This document shows, piece after piece, positions 26,533-35,936 of a stretch of 64,000 nt of DNA. The notes beneath the pieces are model-generated. The model saw nothing but the letters and a program-made list of their open reading frames with translations, ran no database searches and was not told where the DNA came from. Made by a program: the position numbers and the translations under genes. Origin of the DNA: Fontisubflavum oceani (lineage in GTDB: Bacteria > Pseudomonadota > Alphaproteobacteria > Rhodobacterales > Rhodobacteraceae). The stretch covers positions 2,852,001 through 2,916,000 of the forward strand of contig NZ_CP129111.1 in the NCBI RefSeq assembly GCF_030407165.1. Direction: 5' to 3'. The first letter of the stretch is position 1. Every line of letters starts with the position of its first letter.

Positions 26533-27324
26533 CTAAATCGGCGTCGGCGGAAACTCCGCAAAGCTTTCCACCAGCAGTAGCAAAAGCGCGGCCCCAAGCA
26601 TTCCGTCAAACCGATCGAACATCCCGCCATGGCCGGGCAATAGGTTCGAGCTGTCCTTGACACCCACCCTGCGTTTCAAAGCGCTTTCCGCGATATCGCC
26701 CATTTGGCTGGCCATACTCAGCGCAACGGAGATGCCAATCAGTTCCACGCCAGAACCTGTCGCCTTCATGAAGGCCGCTCCGACCAAACCCGCGCTGACC
26801 CAACCCGCAACAGTGCCGGACCATGTCTTCTTCGGGCTGACCAGCGGCCAAAACTTCGGCCCGCCGAAAATCCGCCCCGCGAAATAGCCGAACACATCCG
26901 TCGCAGCCACGACCAGAACCAGCCATAGCATCCAGGTCAGGCCGAAATCCTCGCGATGCACCAGAAGGCCAAAGCCCGCGAACATGATCAAAGCAGCGTA
27001 CATGATGTAAAGCGTTCGGTTCTTCTCTAGCACGCCGATCCCCAGAATGCCGACCAGCAAAAGCAGCGGCAAACCAAGCCCGATGGGCAAGAGTTTCGCC
27101 GCCAGCAACAAGCCCGCAGCCAAGCATCCCAGAACGATCGCCCGGCGCAAACCGCCACCCAGCATGCGCACCAGTTCCCAGACCAACACGCCCACGATCA
27201 AAATGACCAGGCCGACAAACACCGCGCCGCCCATCCAAACCGCCGTAAGGCCAACAACGGCCATCGCCATGCCCGTGGCCGACCGTGCCGCCAAATCAGA
27301 GAAGCTATCGCGATTGAGGCTCAT
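26533..27324 (-). CDS. cdsA: Phosphatidate cytidylyltransferase
   Basis: A 263-residue inner-membrane enzyme that makes CDP-diacylglycerol from phosphatidate and CTP, the branch point of phospholipid synthesis. About seven hydrophobic helices are visible. The C-terminal CDS signature is 'SNLLPGHGGMFDRFDGMLGA', preceded by 'SQMGDIAESALKRR' and 'SPKKTWSG', which hold the acidic and Lys residues of the active site. The ATG at 27324 gives the normal length; the frame is open 57 bases further upstream into the end of uppS but without family resemblance. Confidence 0.94.
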   Translation of the reverse strand: MSLNRDSFSDLAARSATGMAMAVVGLTAVWMGGAVFVGLVILIVGVLVWELVRMLGGGLRRAIVLGCLAAGLLLAAKLLPIGLGLPLLLLVGILGIGVLEKNRTLYIMYAALIMFAGFGLLVHREDFGLTWMLWLVLVVAATDVFGYFAGRIFGGPKFWPLVSPKKTWSGTVAGWVSAGLVGAAFMKATGSGVELIGISVALSMASQMGDIAESALKRRVGVKDSSNLLPGHGGMFDRFDGMLGAALLLLLVESFAEFPPTPI

Positions 27325-27340
27325 TTGGGCCGAACCGGGG

Positions 27341-28066
27341 TCAGACAGACACCGCGCCGAACCGCCGCTCTCGAGTCCCAAAGCGGCTCAGCACGTCACC
27401 AAACTCTGCGCGCGAGAAATCCGGCCAGAGCGTATCGATGAACTCATATTCGGCATAGGCCGATTGCCAGAGCAAGAAATTCGAAATCCGCGCCTCGCCG
27501 GAGGTGCGGATCACCAGATCGGGGTCTGGCAGAAGGCACGTATCGAGGTATTTCGGCAATGTCTCGTCGGTCACGTCGCGCGGGTCAAGCTTGCCTGCCG
27601 CTACATCATGCGCCAGGCGGCGCGTGGCGCGGGCCACCTCGTCGCGGCCACCATAATTCAGCGCGATCGTCAGATTGATACCGGTATTGGTCGACGTCAA
27701 AAGCTCCAGATTGTCCATCAGGTCAACCAGCGCCGGCTCCAGCTTAACCCGGTCGCCGATGAAGCGCACCCGGACATTTTCATCCAACAAAGATTGCGTT
27801 TCGCGGCGGATATAGCGTTTGAAAAGCTTCATCAGACCGGCCACTTCGGTCTGCGTCCGCTTCCAATTCTCGGTCGAGAAGGCAAAAATCGTCAGATAGT
27901 CGACGCCGAACTCTGGGCAGGCCCGGACAATCTCTTTCACCCGTTTCGCGCCTGCGTGATGACCGACCAGCCGGGGCCGCCCGCGCATCTGCGCCCACCG
28001 GCCATTGCCATCCATGATGATCGCCACATGGCGCGGTGTCTGTTCGCTGTCACTCTTGGCGGCCAT
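27341..28066 (-). CDS. uppS: Isoprenyl transferase (undecaprenyl diphosphate synthase)
   Basis: A 241-residue cis-prenyltransferase that lengthens farnesyl diphosphate with isopentenyl units to the C55 lipid carrier of peptidoglycan and O-antigen. 'VAIIMDGNGRWAQMRG' holds the catalytic Asp19, followed by 'GHHAGAKRVKEIV', 'LTIFAFSTENWKR' and the C-terminal 'PDLVIRTSGEARISNFLLWQ'. Length and motifs are normal. It stands 16 bases before cdsA. Confidence 0.96.
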   Translation of the reverse strand: MAAKSDSEQTPRHVAIIMDGNGRWAQMRGRPRLVGHHAGAKRVKEIVRACPEFGVDYLTIFAFSTENWKRTQTEVAGLMKLFKRYIRRETQSLLDENVRVRFIGDRVKLEPALVDLMDNLELLTSTNTGINLTIALNYGGRDEVARATRRLAHDVAAGKLDPRDVTDETLPKYLDTCLLPDPDLVIRTSGEARISNFLLWQSAYAEYEFIDTLWPDFSRAEFGDVLSRFGTRERRFGAVSV

Positions 28067-28102
28067 GTCGGCTCCTGTTTTCGGTCGAAAGCGGCGGGTG
28101 CG

Positions 28103-28666
28103 CTATACCTGCATGATCTCGGCTTGCTTGGTCTCAAGCGCGCTGTCCACCTTGCCGATATGGCCATCGGTCAGATCCTGCACCTCGGATTCCCAAAGCT
28201 TCTGATCATCCTCGGACATACCGTCGCCCTTGGCTTTCTTGATCTGATCCATCCCGTCACGACGGACATTGCGGATCGCCACCCGGGCGCTTTCGGCATA
28301 TTGCGCCGCAACCTTGGTCAGTTCGCGGCGACGCTCTTCGTTCAACTCGGGGATCGGCAGCATGATGATGGTGCCGTTGAGCTGCGGGTTGATGCCCAAG
28401 CCGCTTTCACGAATGGCTTTCTCAACCTTACCGACCATGGATTTGTCCCAGACGTTGATCGTGACCATCCGGCTTTCGGGCACATTCACCGTCCCGACTT
28501 GGTTGATCGGGGTCATCTGACCATAGGCCTCAACCTGGACCGGCTCCAGCATCGCCGCCGAGGCGCGCCCTGTGCGGAGCGAGGCAAACTCTGTCCTCAG
28601 CGCCGCCAAAGCGCCATCCATCCGGCGTTCCAAATCGTCTAGGTCTATCTCGATATCGTCGGACAT
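28103..28666 (-). CDS. frr: Ribosome recycling factor
   Basis: A 187-residue two-domain, tRNA-shaped protein that splits post-termination ribosomes together with EF-G. The sequence shows 'FASLRTGRASAAMLEPVQVE', 'PESRMVTINVWDKSMVGKVE' and 'INPQLNGTIIMLPIPELNEE', all strongly conserved in the family. It is the second gene of the cluster, 49 bases after pyrH. The usual upstream genes rpsB and tsf are not here; miaA lies divergently instead. Confidence 0.97.
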   Translation of the reverse strand: MSDDIEIDLDDLERRMDGALAALRTEFASLRTGRASAAMLEPVQVEAYGQMTPINQVGTVNVPESRMVTINVWDKSMVGKVEKAIRESGLGINPQLNGTIIMLPIPELNEERRRELTKVAAQYAESARVAIRNVRRDGMDQIKKAKGDGMSEDDQKLWESEVQDLTDGHIGKVDSALETKQAEIMQV

Positions 28667-28715
28667 GTCCCTGCCCCGTTTTTTCTTAACACTGACAAAG
28701 ACCGCTTCTAAGCGG

Positions 28716-29447
28716 TCACATTACCTTTGTATAGGTGCCTTCCCCGGCCAGGATCCCGCGGAACCCACCCGGTTCATCCAAGCTAAACACAATAATCGGC
28801 ACGTCATTTTCGCGGGCCAGCGCGATCGCTGAGGCGTCCATCACGCCCAGATGCTGCGCCAGAACCTCGTCATAGCTTATCTCGTCATACCGTTGCGCGT
28901 CGTCATGTTTGGCCGGGTCCTTGTCATAGACCCCGTCCACCTTGGTGCCCTTGAAAATCGCCTCGCAGCGCATCTCATTGGCGCGCAGCGTAGCGGCCGT
29001 ATCCGTCGTGAAATAAGGGTTGCCCGTCCCAGCCGCAAAAATCACGACCCGCTTCTTCTCCAGGTGCCGCACCGCGCGGCGGCGGATATAGGGCTCACAA
29101 ACCTGATCCATCGGGATCGCGCTGATGACCCGGGTGAAGACCCCCATCGATTCCAGAGCCGATTGCATCGCCAACGCGTTCATCACCGTGGCCAGCATAC
29201 CCATATAATCAGCGGTCGTGCGCTCCATCCCCTGTGCCGAGCCCTGAAGTCCCCGGAAGATATTGCCGCCGCCAATCACCATACAAATCTCGACGCCCAG
29301 ATCATGGACCGATTTGACCTCCTGGGCGATCCGCTCAACCGTCGGCGGATGCAGCCCGAACCCTTGGCTCCCCATCAACGCCTCGCCCGAAATCTTCAGC
29401 ATCACGCGGTTATAGGCGGGGCGTGCGGGGGCGGTATCGTCTGGCAT
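28716..29447 (-). CDS. pyrH: UMP kinase
   Basis: A 243-residue hexameric UMP kinase of the amino-acid kinase fold, giving UDP for nucleic acid and envelope precursors. Segments seen are 'RVMLKISGEALMGSQGFG', 'EICMVIGGGNIFRGLQGSA', 'MERTTADYMGMLATVMNALA' and 'AAGTGNPYFTTDTAATLRA'. The ATG at 29447 is preceded by AGAGGA at good spacing; an in-frame start at 29474 would add nine residues without homology. It is the first gene of the leftward cluster. Confidence 0.96.
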   Translation of the reverse strand: MPDDTAPARPAYNRVMLKISGEALMGSQGFGLHPPTVERIAQEVKSVHDLGVEICMVIGGGNIFRGLQGSAQGMERTTADYMGMLATVMNALAMQSALESMGVFTRVISAIPMDQVCEPYIRRRAVRHLEKKRVVIFAAGTGNPYFTTDTAATLRANEMRCEAIFKGTKVDGVYDKDPAKHDDAQRYDEISYDEVLAQHLGVMDASAIALARENDVPIIVFSLDEPGGFRGILAGEGTYTKVM

Positions 29448-29574
29448 GAAGTCCTCTGGAACAGCGGCTGGCAAGGCCGATCATTGAGATTGCCGCAACA
29501 TGGCGTAAAAGGGGATTGTGTTCAACGCCAGTCTGGCCGTTTCAGTTCCAACATAAAGAATTACCCGCAAGCCC

Positions 29575-30443
29575 TTGTTTGATATCAACTCTCTCTCGCC
29601 ATCTCGCCCGGTTCTTATTGCTGGCGCCACCGCATCCGGCAAATCGTCGCTGGCTCTGGCCATTGCCGAGGCGCAGGGCGGGCGCATCCTCAACGCGGAT
29701 GCTCTGCAAGTCTATGACGGCTGGCGCATCCTGACCGCACGGCCCGGCAAAGAGGATGAGGCCCGCGCGCCCCATGCGTTATATGGCCATGTACCGTTCG
29801 AAGCCGAGTATTCGGTCGGAGCCTGGCTACGCGATCTGACGCCCCTGCTCGACGGCCCCCGTCCGATCATTGTCGGCGGGACTGGGCTATACTTTCGGGC
29901 GCTAACCGAAGGGCTGGCCGAGATCCCGAGCACCCCACCTGCGATCCGGGAGGAGGCCGATGCTCTGCCCTTCGATCAGCTCTCTCGGAGCTGGATCAGG
30001 CAGACCCTGTCCTTGCCGCGCGGATCGACCGCCAGAACCGCGCTCGCGTTCAGCGCGGTTGGGAAGTGTGGCGCGCCACAGGCCGCCCACTCTCTGGATG
30101 GCAAGCGGAGACGGCCTCGCCGCTTCTGCCACTCGATCAATGTCAGCCGCTGTTGCTTGACGCAGATCGGGAATGGCTGAACGCGCGGATCGAGACCCGG
30201 TTCGACAAGATGCTGGAAGACGGCGCCCTGGACGAAGCCCGCGCCAACCTGCCCCGCTGGTCCCAGGCTGGCGGCAGCGCCAAGGCCATCGGCGCGCCCG
30301 ACCTCATCGCCCATCTGCAAGGCCACCTATCTCTGGAGGACGCCCGCACCGCGGCGATCCTTGCCTCCCGCCAATATGCGAAACGGCAGCGCACATGGTT
30401 CCGCGCCCGAATGAAAGGCTGGCAACATATCGCGCAACCATAG
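29575..30443 (+). CDS. miaA: tRNA dimethylallyltransferase MiaA (frameshifted as read)
   Basis: MiaA adds a dimethylallyl group to A37 of tRNAs that read UNN codons. The P-loop GATASGKS (17-24) and 'NADALQVYDGWRILTARP' are clear, and the C-terminus 'RQYAKRQRTWFRARM' is the family's tRNA-binding end. The frame breaks at 29987-29988: adding one G turns LSRSWIRQT into LSRELDQADPV and gives a full protein of about 289 residues. No ATG is available between the upstream stop and the first homology, so a TTG at 29575 is the likely start, without an obvious ribosome-binding site. Confidence 0.85.
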
Positions 30444-30518
30444 GCAAATTCTCGCACGACCGTTGGAAATGGCCTGCGAAACGCCCCTTCCCTTTCACTT
30501 TTTCAATCTGTAGCGTTA

Positions 30519-31310
30519 ATGGCGATGTCCGAAAGCTACGCCGTCACTTCTCTTGGTCAATTGCGCATGCGCCCCACTTGGCGCGTGGAAACATTGCATT
30601 CAAACCCGCGGCATCATCTCTATTGGATCACCCGCGGTCAGGGCCGAGTCTCGGTCGGCTGCATTACCCGGGGCTATGGGCCGAACACAGCCGTCTTTGT
30701 GCCCGCCGGCATGGTGATGTCTTTGGAATTGCCACAACAGATCCAAGGGCTGTTGCTGCGGATTCCGCCGGATCCCGGAATCGACCTGCCAGATCGGCCC
30801 TTCCATTTGCGGGTCTCAAACATCGAGGCGCAGGCCAGTCTAACCGGGCGGATCGAACGGATTGAACGCGAGATTGCCGGTCAGGCGCCAGCCATGGACC
30901 GCGCATTGAAAGGATACGGGTTGCTGATCTCGACCTGGATCACCCGCGAACTTGCCCGCCAAGAGGGCGCGATTGCCCGGGACAAGACCCATCACCTGGT
31001 CGAGAAATTCGCCCAACTGCTGGCCATCAGCTATCATACCGGCGCGGGCGTGGCCGATTATGCCGACCGGCTTGATATCACCCCCACACATCTCAGCCGG
31101 GTCTGCAAAGAAGCCGCCGGCAAACCGGCCCACGCGTTGATACATGAACGCTTGATGCATGAGGCCCGGGCGCTCTTGGCCGATACGGATCTGTCGGCGC
31201 GGGCGATTTCCGATCAGCTCGGCTTCTCGTCACCGGCCTATTTTACGCGGGCTTTCTCACTGGCGACCGGTCAAACACCCACGGCATTTCGGGCCAAACC
31301 GCGCCGCTAA
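30519..31310 (+). CDS. AraC family transcriptional regulator
   Basis: A 263-residue regulator with an N-terminal cupin-like sensing region ('HHLYWITRGQGRVSVG', 'NTAVFVPAGMVMSLEL') and a C-terminal AraC double helix-turn-helix ('GVADYADRLDITPTHLSRVC', 'SARAISDQLGFSSPAYFTRA'). The inducer cannot be read from sequence. It lies 215 bases upstream of the peptide ABC operon in the same direction, so control of that operon is a reasonable but unproven guess. Two ATGs six bases apart (30519 and 30525) could serve as start. Confidence 0.85.
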   Translation: MAMSESYAVTSLGQLRMRPTWRVETLHSNPRHHLYWITRGQGRVSVGCITRGYGPNTAVFVPAGMVMSLELPQQIQGLLLRIPPDPGIDLPDRPFHLRVSNIEAQASLTGRIERIEREIAGQAPAMDRALKGYGLLISTWITRELARQEGAIARDKTHHLVEKFAQLLAISYHTGAGVADYADRLDITPTHLSRVCKEAAGKPAHALIHERLMHEARALLADTDLSARAISDQLGFSSPAYFTRAFSLATGQTPTAFRAKPRR

Positions 31311-31525
31311 GATAGCATGGCGACTCATCTTGCAAGCGAATTATTTCGCCGCGATGTCGTTTTTTGACCTGGCAAATGTCGCAAAAATTACACTAATGGA
31401 CGGTGCTGACCATTGACGCCTTGAATAGAATGTTGCGCAATGCGCGTCACAAGATTGCAAAAAAGCTGCTAAGCTCAGAACGATCAAGAAATACTGACAA
31501 CAAATCGTGTCACAGGGAGACGACA

Positions 31526-33169
31526 ATGACACCGATGAAACAGACGGGTAAAGCGGTTCACCCCGCTGCCAAAATGTATGCCGAGGAATATCGACAGGGC
31601 CAACTCAGCCGTCGCGAATTCCTTGTGCGGGCCTCCGCTTTGGGGGTCGCCACCGCCACCGCCTATTCGATGATTGGGCTCAACCCGGCCGAAGCCATGG
31701 GCCATCGTCAGACACCGCCGATGGGCGGTACACTGCGCATTCAGATGGAAGTGCGCGCGCTGAAAGACCCGCGCACCTATGACTGGAGCCAGATGGCCAA
31801 TGTGAGCCGCGGCTTCCTGGAGTATCTGGTCGAATACAACGCCGACGGCTCCTTCTCCGGCATCCTGCTGGACAGTTGGGAGGTGAATGATGAAGCCACC
31901 CAATACACCCTGCGCCTGCGCCCGGGTGTGAAATGGAACAATGGCGACGACTTCACCGCAGCCGACGTGGCGGCGAATTTCGAAGGCTGGTGTGACGCCG
32001 ATGCCGAAGGTAACTCGATGGCCGCGCGCATGGGCGCAATGGTCGATCCCAACACCAACCGCGCCGTCGAAGGCGCGATTGAGATTGTCGATGATCTGAC
32101 CGTGCGGCTGAACCTGCCCTCCGCCGACATCACGATCATTCCGGGCATCGCTGACTACCCCTCCGCGATCCAGCACCGCGACTTGATCGGCACCAACCCG
32201 CTGGATCACGGCGTCGGCACCGGCGCCTATCGCATCACCAACTATGAAGTGGGTGTGCAGGCAACGCTGGAACGCAATACCGATCACGAGTATTGGGGCG
32301 AGGCCTATCTCGACCAGATCGACTTCATCGATCTCGGCCAAGACCCGGCGGCCTGGCTGGCCGGTGCCGAGGCGGGCGAGTTCGACATGACCTACGAGAC
32401 GGTCGGTGAATTTGTCGATCTGTTCGCGGCCATCGGGTGGGAACAATCCGATGTTGTGACCGCCGCAACCGTGGTGATCCGCCCGAACCAGAACAACGCG
32501 CCTTACGACAACCTTCAGGTGCGCCAGGCCATCGCCAAAGCAGTTGACCCGCAGGTCTGCCTGGATCTCGGCATCAACAGCCAGGGCGAATTGGCGGAAA
32601 ACCACCATGTCTGCCCGATCCACCCGGAATATGCCGAACTGCCGCCGCTGGAAATCGACAAAGACGCGGCCTATGCGCTTCTGCAGGAATCCGGTCATGC
32701 CGATTTCGAGTTCGAGATCATGTCGATCGACGACGACTATCGCCGCAACACCACCGACGCGGTCGCGGCACAGCTGCGCGATGCGGGCTTTACCGTCACA
32801 CGGACGGTGATCCCCGGCTCGACGTTCTGGAACGACTGGACAAGCTACCCGTTCAGCTCGACCAACTGGAACCACCGCGAATTGGGCGTAATGATCCTCA
32901 ACCTGGCCTATCGGTCGGGCGTGGCCTGGAACGAATCTGGCTTCGCCAACGAGGAGTTCGACACGCTGCTTGACCAGGCGAACGGTATTCAAGATGCCGG
33001 CGCGCGCCGCGAGATCATGGTGCGCCTGCAAACGATCATGCAGGAACAAGCCGTAACGCTTCAGCCTTACTGGCGCTCGCTCTTCCGCCACCACACCGGC
33101 TCGGTCGTGAATGCGGAGATGCATCCGAAGTTTGAGATCAACGTGCATTACCTGGGCGTCGAAGCCTAA
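31526..33169 (+). CDS. ABC transporter substrate-binding protein (SBP family 5, peptide/oligopeptide type), Tat-exported
   Basis: A 547-residue DppA/OppA-type binding protein. A twin-arginine signal is visible: SRREFL at 28-33 followed by a hydrophobic alanine-rich stretch 'ALGVATATAYSMIGL' and a PAEA cleavage region, so the folded protein is probably exported by Tat. The mature part shows the family pattern 'YTLRLRPGVKWNNGDDFTAA' and 'LDHGVGTGAYRITNYEVG'. The ligand is unknown; family 5 proteins bind peptides, opines, sugars or nickel. GGGAGA precedes the ATG. It heads an operon with two permeases and a fused ATPase. Confidence 0.9.
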   Translation: MTPMKQTGKAVHPAAKMYAEEYRQGQLSRREFLVRASALGVATATAYSMIGLNPAEAMGHRQTPPMGGTLRIQMEVRALKDPRTYDWSQMANVSRGFLEYLVEYNADGSFSGILLDSWEVNDEATQYTLRLRPGVKWNNGDDFTAADVAANFEGWCDADAEGNSMAARMGAMVDPNTNRAVEGAIEIVDDLTVRLNLPSADITIIPGIADYPSAIQHRDLIGTNPLDHGVGTGAYRITNYEVGVQATLERNTDHEYWGEAYLDQIDFIDLGQDPAAWLAGAEAGEFDMTYETVGEFVDLFAAIGWEQSDVVTAATVVIRPNQNNAPYDNLQVRQAIAKAVDPQVCLDLGINSQGELAENHHVCPIHPEYAELPPLEIDKDAAYALLQESGHADFEFEIMSIDDDYRRNTTDAVAAQLRDAGFTVTRTVIPGSTFWNDWTSYPFSSTNWNHRELGVMILNLAYRSGVAWNESGFANEEFDTLLDQANGIQDAGARREIMVRLQTIMQEQAVTLQPYWRSLFRHHTGSVVNAEMHPKFEINVHYLGVEA

Positions 33170-33181
33170 GGTCAAAAGCGG

Positions 33182-33206
33182 CGGGGCGGTCCAATGGGCC
33201 GCCCCG
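33182..33206 (+). terminator. Intra-operon stem-loop after the binding-protein gene
   Basis: CGGGGCGG (33182-33189) pairs with CCGCCCCG (33199-33206), with two more weak pairs inside, 13 bases past the stop codon. No U tract follows. Such GC-rich stem-loops between binding-protein and permease genes usually protect the upstream mRNA or attenuate read-through, giving more binding protein than permease. Confidence 0.55.
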
Positions 33207-33305
33207 TGCCACATTTGCGGGTGCCCACTGCCCGCCCCATCAAACGGGCCCACCAATGAGGCCTGATGCTCCACCGCCACGGAGCAAGAACCGACAGGGA
33301 ATAAT

Positions 33306-34394
33306 ATGGGACTGTTTATCCTGAAACGCTTCGGCGTGATGCTTCTGACCGCGCTATGCCTCACCTTTGTGGTCTTCTTTCTGACCAATCTCTTTCCGAA
33401 CCTCGAAAAGCTCGCGAAAACGCAGGGCAACGCCCGGATGACCGATGCCGAGGTGGTCAGCTGGCTCGACAATAACGGCTATGGCGGCCCGATGATCACC
33501 CGTTACGGCCAATGGCTGGGCGTGGTTCCGGGCTGGACCCGCACCGATGAAGAAACCGGCGAGGTGACAGGTCGATGTATCGATTTCGGGATGGACCCGG
33601 CCGATGCGCCCCGCTTCTGCGGCATGTTGCAGGGCGATCTGGGCTATTCCACCGTTTCGGATGATGAGGTCTCGAACATCGTTGGCGGACGATTGCTTTT
33701 GACCGGAAAACTCATGGGCTGGGTGCTGATCGTGATGATCCCCTCCGCCCTGATCGTCGGCGTCTTGGCGGGCATGCGCGAGGGGTCACGATTAGACCGA
33801 ACGCTCTCCACCGCCTCCATCGCCACGACGGCGACACCTGAATATGTCTCCGGCGTGATCTTCATCGTGCTCTTGGCCTCTTCAACGGCGGGCATCTCGC
33901 CCTGGTTGGCGGAACAAGGCTGGATCGATGGGCGCACACTCTTCTTAGGATCGTCACGATCCGCGATGGATGACATCACCTTCTGGAACTTCACCCTGCC
34001 GGTGATGACGCTGGCGCTCTACGGGATGGGCTATATCGCCCGGATGACCCGCGCTTCGATGGCCGAGGTGATGACCGCGCAATATATCCGCACGGCGCGA
34101 CTGAAAGGCGTGAGTTTCACCAAGATCGTGCTGAAACACGCGCTCCGCAATGCGCTGATCGCGCCGTTCACGGTGATCATGCTGCAAATCCCATGGCTCC
34201 TGACCGGGGTGGTGATTGTGGAAACCCTCTTCAACTATAACGGCTTTGGCTGGACCCTGGTGCAGGCCGCGTCCAACAACGACATCGAACTTCTGATGTC
34301 GGTCTCCATCGTCGCCGTGATCGTGGTGCTGGCCACACAGCTGATATCAGACATCGGCTATGTGTATCTGAACCCACGCATCCGTATCTCTTAA
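33306..34394 (+). CDS. ABC transporter permease (DppB/OppB-like)
   Basis: A 362-residue inner-membrane permease. The start 'FILKRFGVMLLTALCLTFVVFF' is the family's first helix, a ~90-residue periplasmic loop follows, and the six-helix core contains the ABC-contact EAA-like loop 'MAEVMTAQYIRTARLKGVSF' near residue 255. The end 'LISDIGYVYLNPRIRIS' is typical for DppB-like proteins. It pairs with the next gene to form the channel. Spacing to that gene is 14 bases. Confidence 0.93.
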   Translation: MGLFILKRFGVMLLTALCLTFVVFFLTNLFPNLEKLAKTQGNARMTDAEVVSWLDNNGYGGPMITRYGQWLGVVPGWTRTDEETGEVTGRCIDFGMDPADAPRFCGMLQGDLGYSTVSDDEVSNIVGGRLLLTGKLMGWVLIVMIPSALIVGVLAGMREGSRLDRTLSTASIATTATPEYVSGVIFIVLLASSTAGISPWLAEQGWIDGRTLFLGSSRSAMDDITFWNFTLPVMTLALYGMGYIARMTRASMAEVMTAQYIRTARLKGVSFTKIVLKHALRNALIAPFTVIMLQIPWLLTGVVIVETLFNYNGFGWTLVQAASNNDIELLMSVSIVAVIVVLATQLISDIGYVYLNPRIRIS

Positions 34395-34408
34395 GGAGGG
34401 CCTGACAC

Positions 34409-35833
34409 ATGGACCCGATTACCTGGACAGGCTCCCTTGGCCCCTACCTGAACCCGCTGATCTTGGCCGCTGTTGTGGTCTTCATCCTGGGCTTCTTGGC
34501 GCAACTCGTGCTGAATTTTGCGGGCGTGAAACCCGGCGAAGTTCAGATCAATGCCGATCACACGCTCACCATGACCCGCTCGGCCAATGACTATGCGCTG
34601 ATGGCGATGAAATATGCAGTGATGCTGTTTCTGGCCTGCGTCGTGATCATGATCATCGGCGGCATCGTTCAATCCGACCTCGCCGCCAAAGGCATCATCG
34701 GCGGCATGGGGCAGCAGTTCTTGCCGGTCTGGATCGCGCTGATCGTGATCTTCGCACTCTCGATCAACTTCAAGCGCAAGCTTGGCCTCTATGGCAAACT
34801 GTTCGACAGCCCGATTGGCATGGTGGGCTTCTTCCTTGTCATGTTCTGGATGCTGACGGCGATCTTCGCCAATATGATCGGCACCCATGGCCCGATCGAC
34901 GTGATCAGCCAGATGCGCAACGAAGTGCCCGGCACCTTCCTGCCCAACCCTGATGAAGGCGACTATCTGGTCTATCTTCTGGGCGGCGACAATCTGGGCC
35001 GCGATGTGTTTTCCCGGATGGTCTTTGGGGCCCGCGAGGTGCTGAAAATCGCCCCGGCTGCCACGCTCTTCGCCTTCATGGTCGGGATCACCCTCGGCCT
35101 CCCCGCTGGCTATTTCGGCGGCAAATTCGACACCGCGCTGACCTTCATCGCCAATCTGGTCTTGGCCTTCCCGGTGATCCTCTTGTTCTACCTGCTGGTC
35201 ACGCCGGAAATCGTCGCCTCGGGTATTCCGACCTATATGGCCGCTGTGCTGTTCCTGTTCCCGATCATCTTCTTCGTGATCCTGTTCAACAGCCGGTATT
35301 TCACCCAACCGATGACCCGCAATTTCTACATCATTGCAACGCTCATCATCGGCGGCTGGCTCTATCTCGGTCTGGCCTGGGATGCAGACCCGCTTGGTCT
35401 GATCTCCATGCCGGGGAACATCCTGATCGTGTTTGTCTCGGTGGTCTTCGTGAACTCACCCACGGTCTTCCGGATTGTGCGCGGCATCGTGCTCGACATC
35501 AAAACCCGGGATTACGTGGCCGCCGGGCAAACCCGCGGCGAAGGCCCCTGGTACATCATGCTTTGGGAAATCCTGCCCAATGCGCGCGGACCGCTGATCG
35601 TCGATTTCTGCTTGCGGATTGGCTACACCACGATCCTTCTCGGAACCTTGGGCTTCTTCGGCCTGGGCGTCAGCCCCGAGAGCCCGGATTGGGGCTCGAC
35701 CATCAACGAGGGGCGTCGCCTTCTGACCATCTATCCCCATCCGGCCCTGCCGCCGGCGCTGGCGCTGATGACGATGGTCTTGGGCCTGAACCTCCTGGCC
35801 GATGGCCTGCGTGAGGAAAGCCTCAAGGACTGA
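34409..35833 (+). CDS. ABC transporter permease (DppC/OppC-like) with extra N-terminal membrane region
   Basis: A 474-residue permease, clearly longer than the usual ~300 of DppC proteins. The first ~130 residues form a separate block with membrane helices ('LILAAVVVFILGFLAQLVLN', 'VMLFLACVVIMIIGG'). The standard DppC part begins at about residue 135 with 'FDSPIGMVGFFLVMFWML', includes 'GGDNLGRDVFSRMVFGARE', and has the EAA-like loop 'TRDYVAAGQTRGEGPWYIML'. The end 'LALMTMVLGLNLLADGLREE' is normal. The N-terminal block may be a lineage-specific extension. Confidence 0.9.
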   Translation: MDPITWTGSLGPYLNPLILAAVVVFILGFLAQLVLNFAGVKPGEVQINADHTLTMTRSANDYALMAMKYAVMLFLACVVIMIIGGIVQSDLAAKGIIGGMGQQFLPVWIALIVIFALSINFKRKLGLYGKLFDSPIGMVGFFLVMFWMLTAIFANMIGTHGPIDVISQMRNEVPGTFLPNPDEGDYLVYLLGGDNLGRDVFSRMVFGAREVLKIAPAATLFAFMVGITLGLPAGYFGGKFDTALTFIANLVLAFPVILLFYLLVTPEIVASGIPTYMAAVLFLFPIIFFVILFNSRYFTQPMTRNFYIIATLIIGGWLYLGLAWDADPLGLISMPGNILIVFVSVVFVNSPTVFRIVRGIVLDIKTRDYVAAGQTRGEGPWYIMLWEILPNARGPLIVDFCLRIGYTTILLGTLGFFGLGVSPESPDWGSTINEGRRLLTIYPHPALPPALALMTMVLGLNLLADGLREESLKD

Positions 35834-35840
35834 TGTGAGA

Positions 35841-35867
35841 GGCGCGCGGGGCTGCCCCTCGCGCGCC
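35841..35867 (+). terminator. Intra-operon stem-loop before the ATPase gene
   Basis: GGCGCGCG (35841-35848) pairs with CGCGCGCC (35860-35867), extended inward by three more pairs to about an 11-bp stem. It lies 7 bases past the second permease's stop codon. There is no U tract, so attenuation or mRNA-end protection is more likely than full termination. Confidence 0.5.
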
Positions 35868-35906
35868 CATACCAATTCCATACCGGATCCATACCGGATC
35901 CATACG
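35867..35906. repeat. Short tandem repeat, 11-base unit, about 3.6 copies
   Basis: Units CCATACCAATT (35867-35877), CCATACCGGAT (35878-35888), CCATACCGGAT (35889-35899) and partial CCATACG (35900-35906) lie directly after the stem-loop and 31-70 bases before the ATPase start codon. The 11-base period is close to one helical turn, so a protein-binding array is possible, as is simple replication slippage. Confidence 0.6.
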
Positions 35907-35936
35907 CCCCAAACGGGCGACAGGGAGACAAGAATA

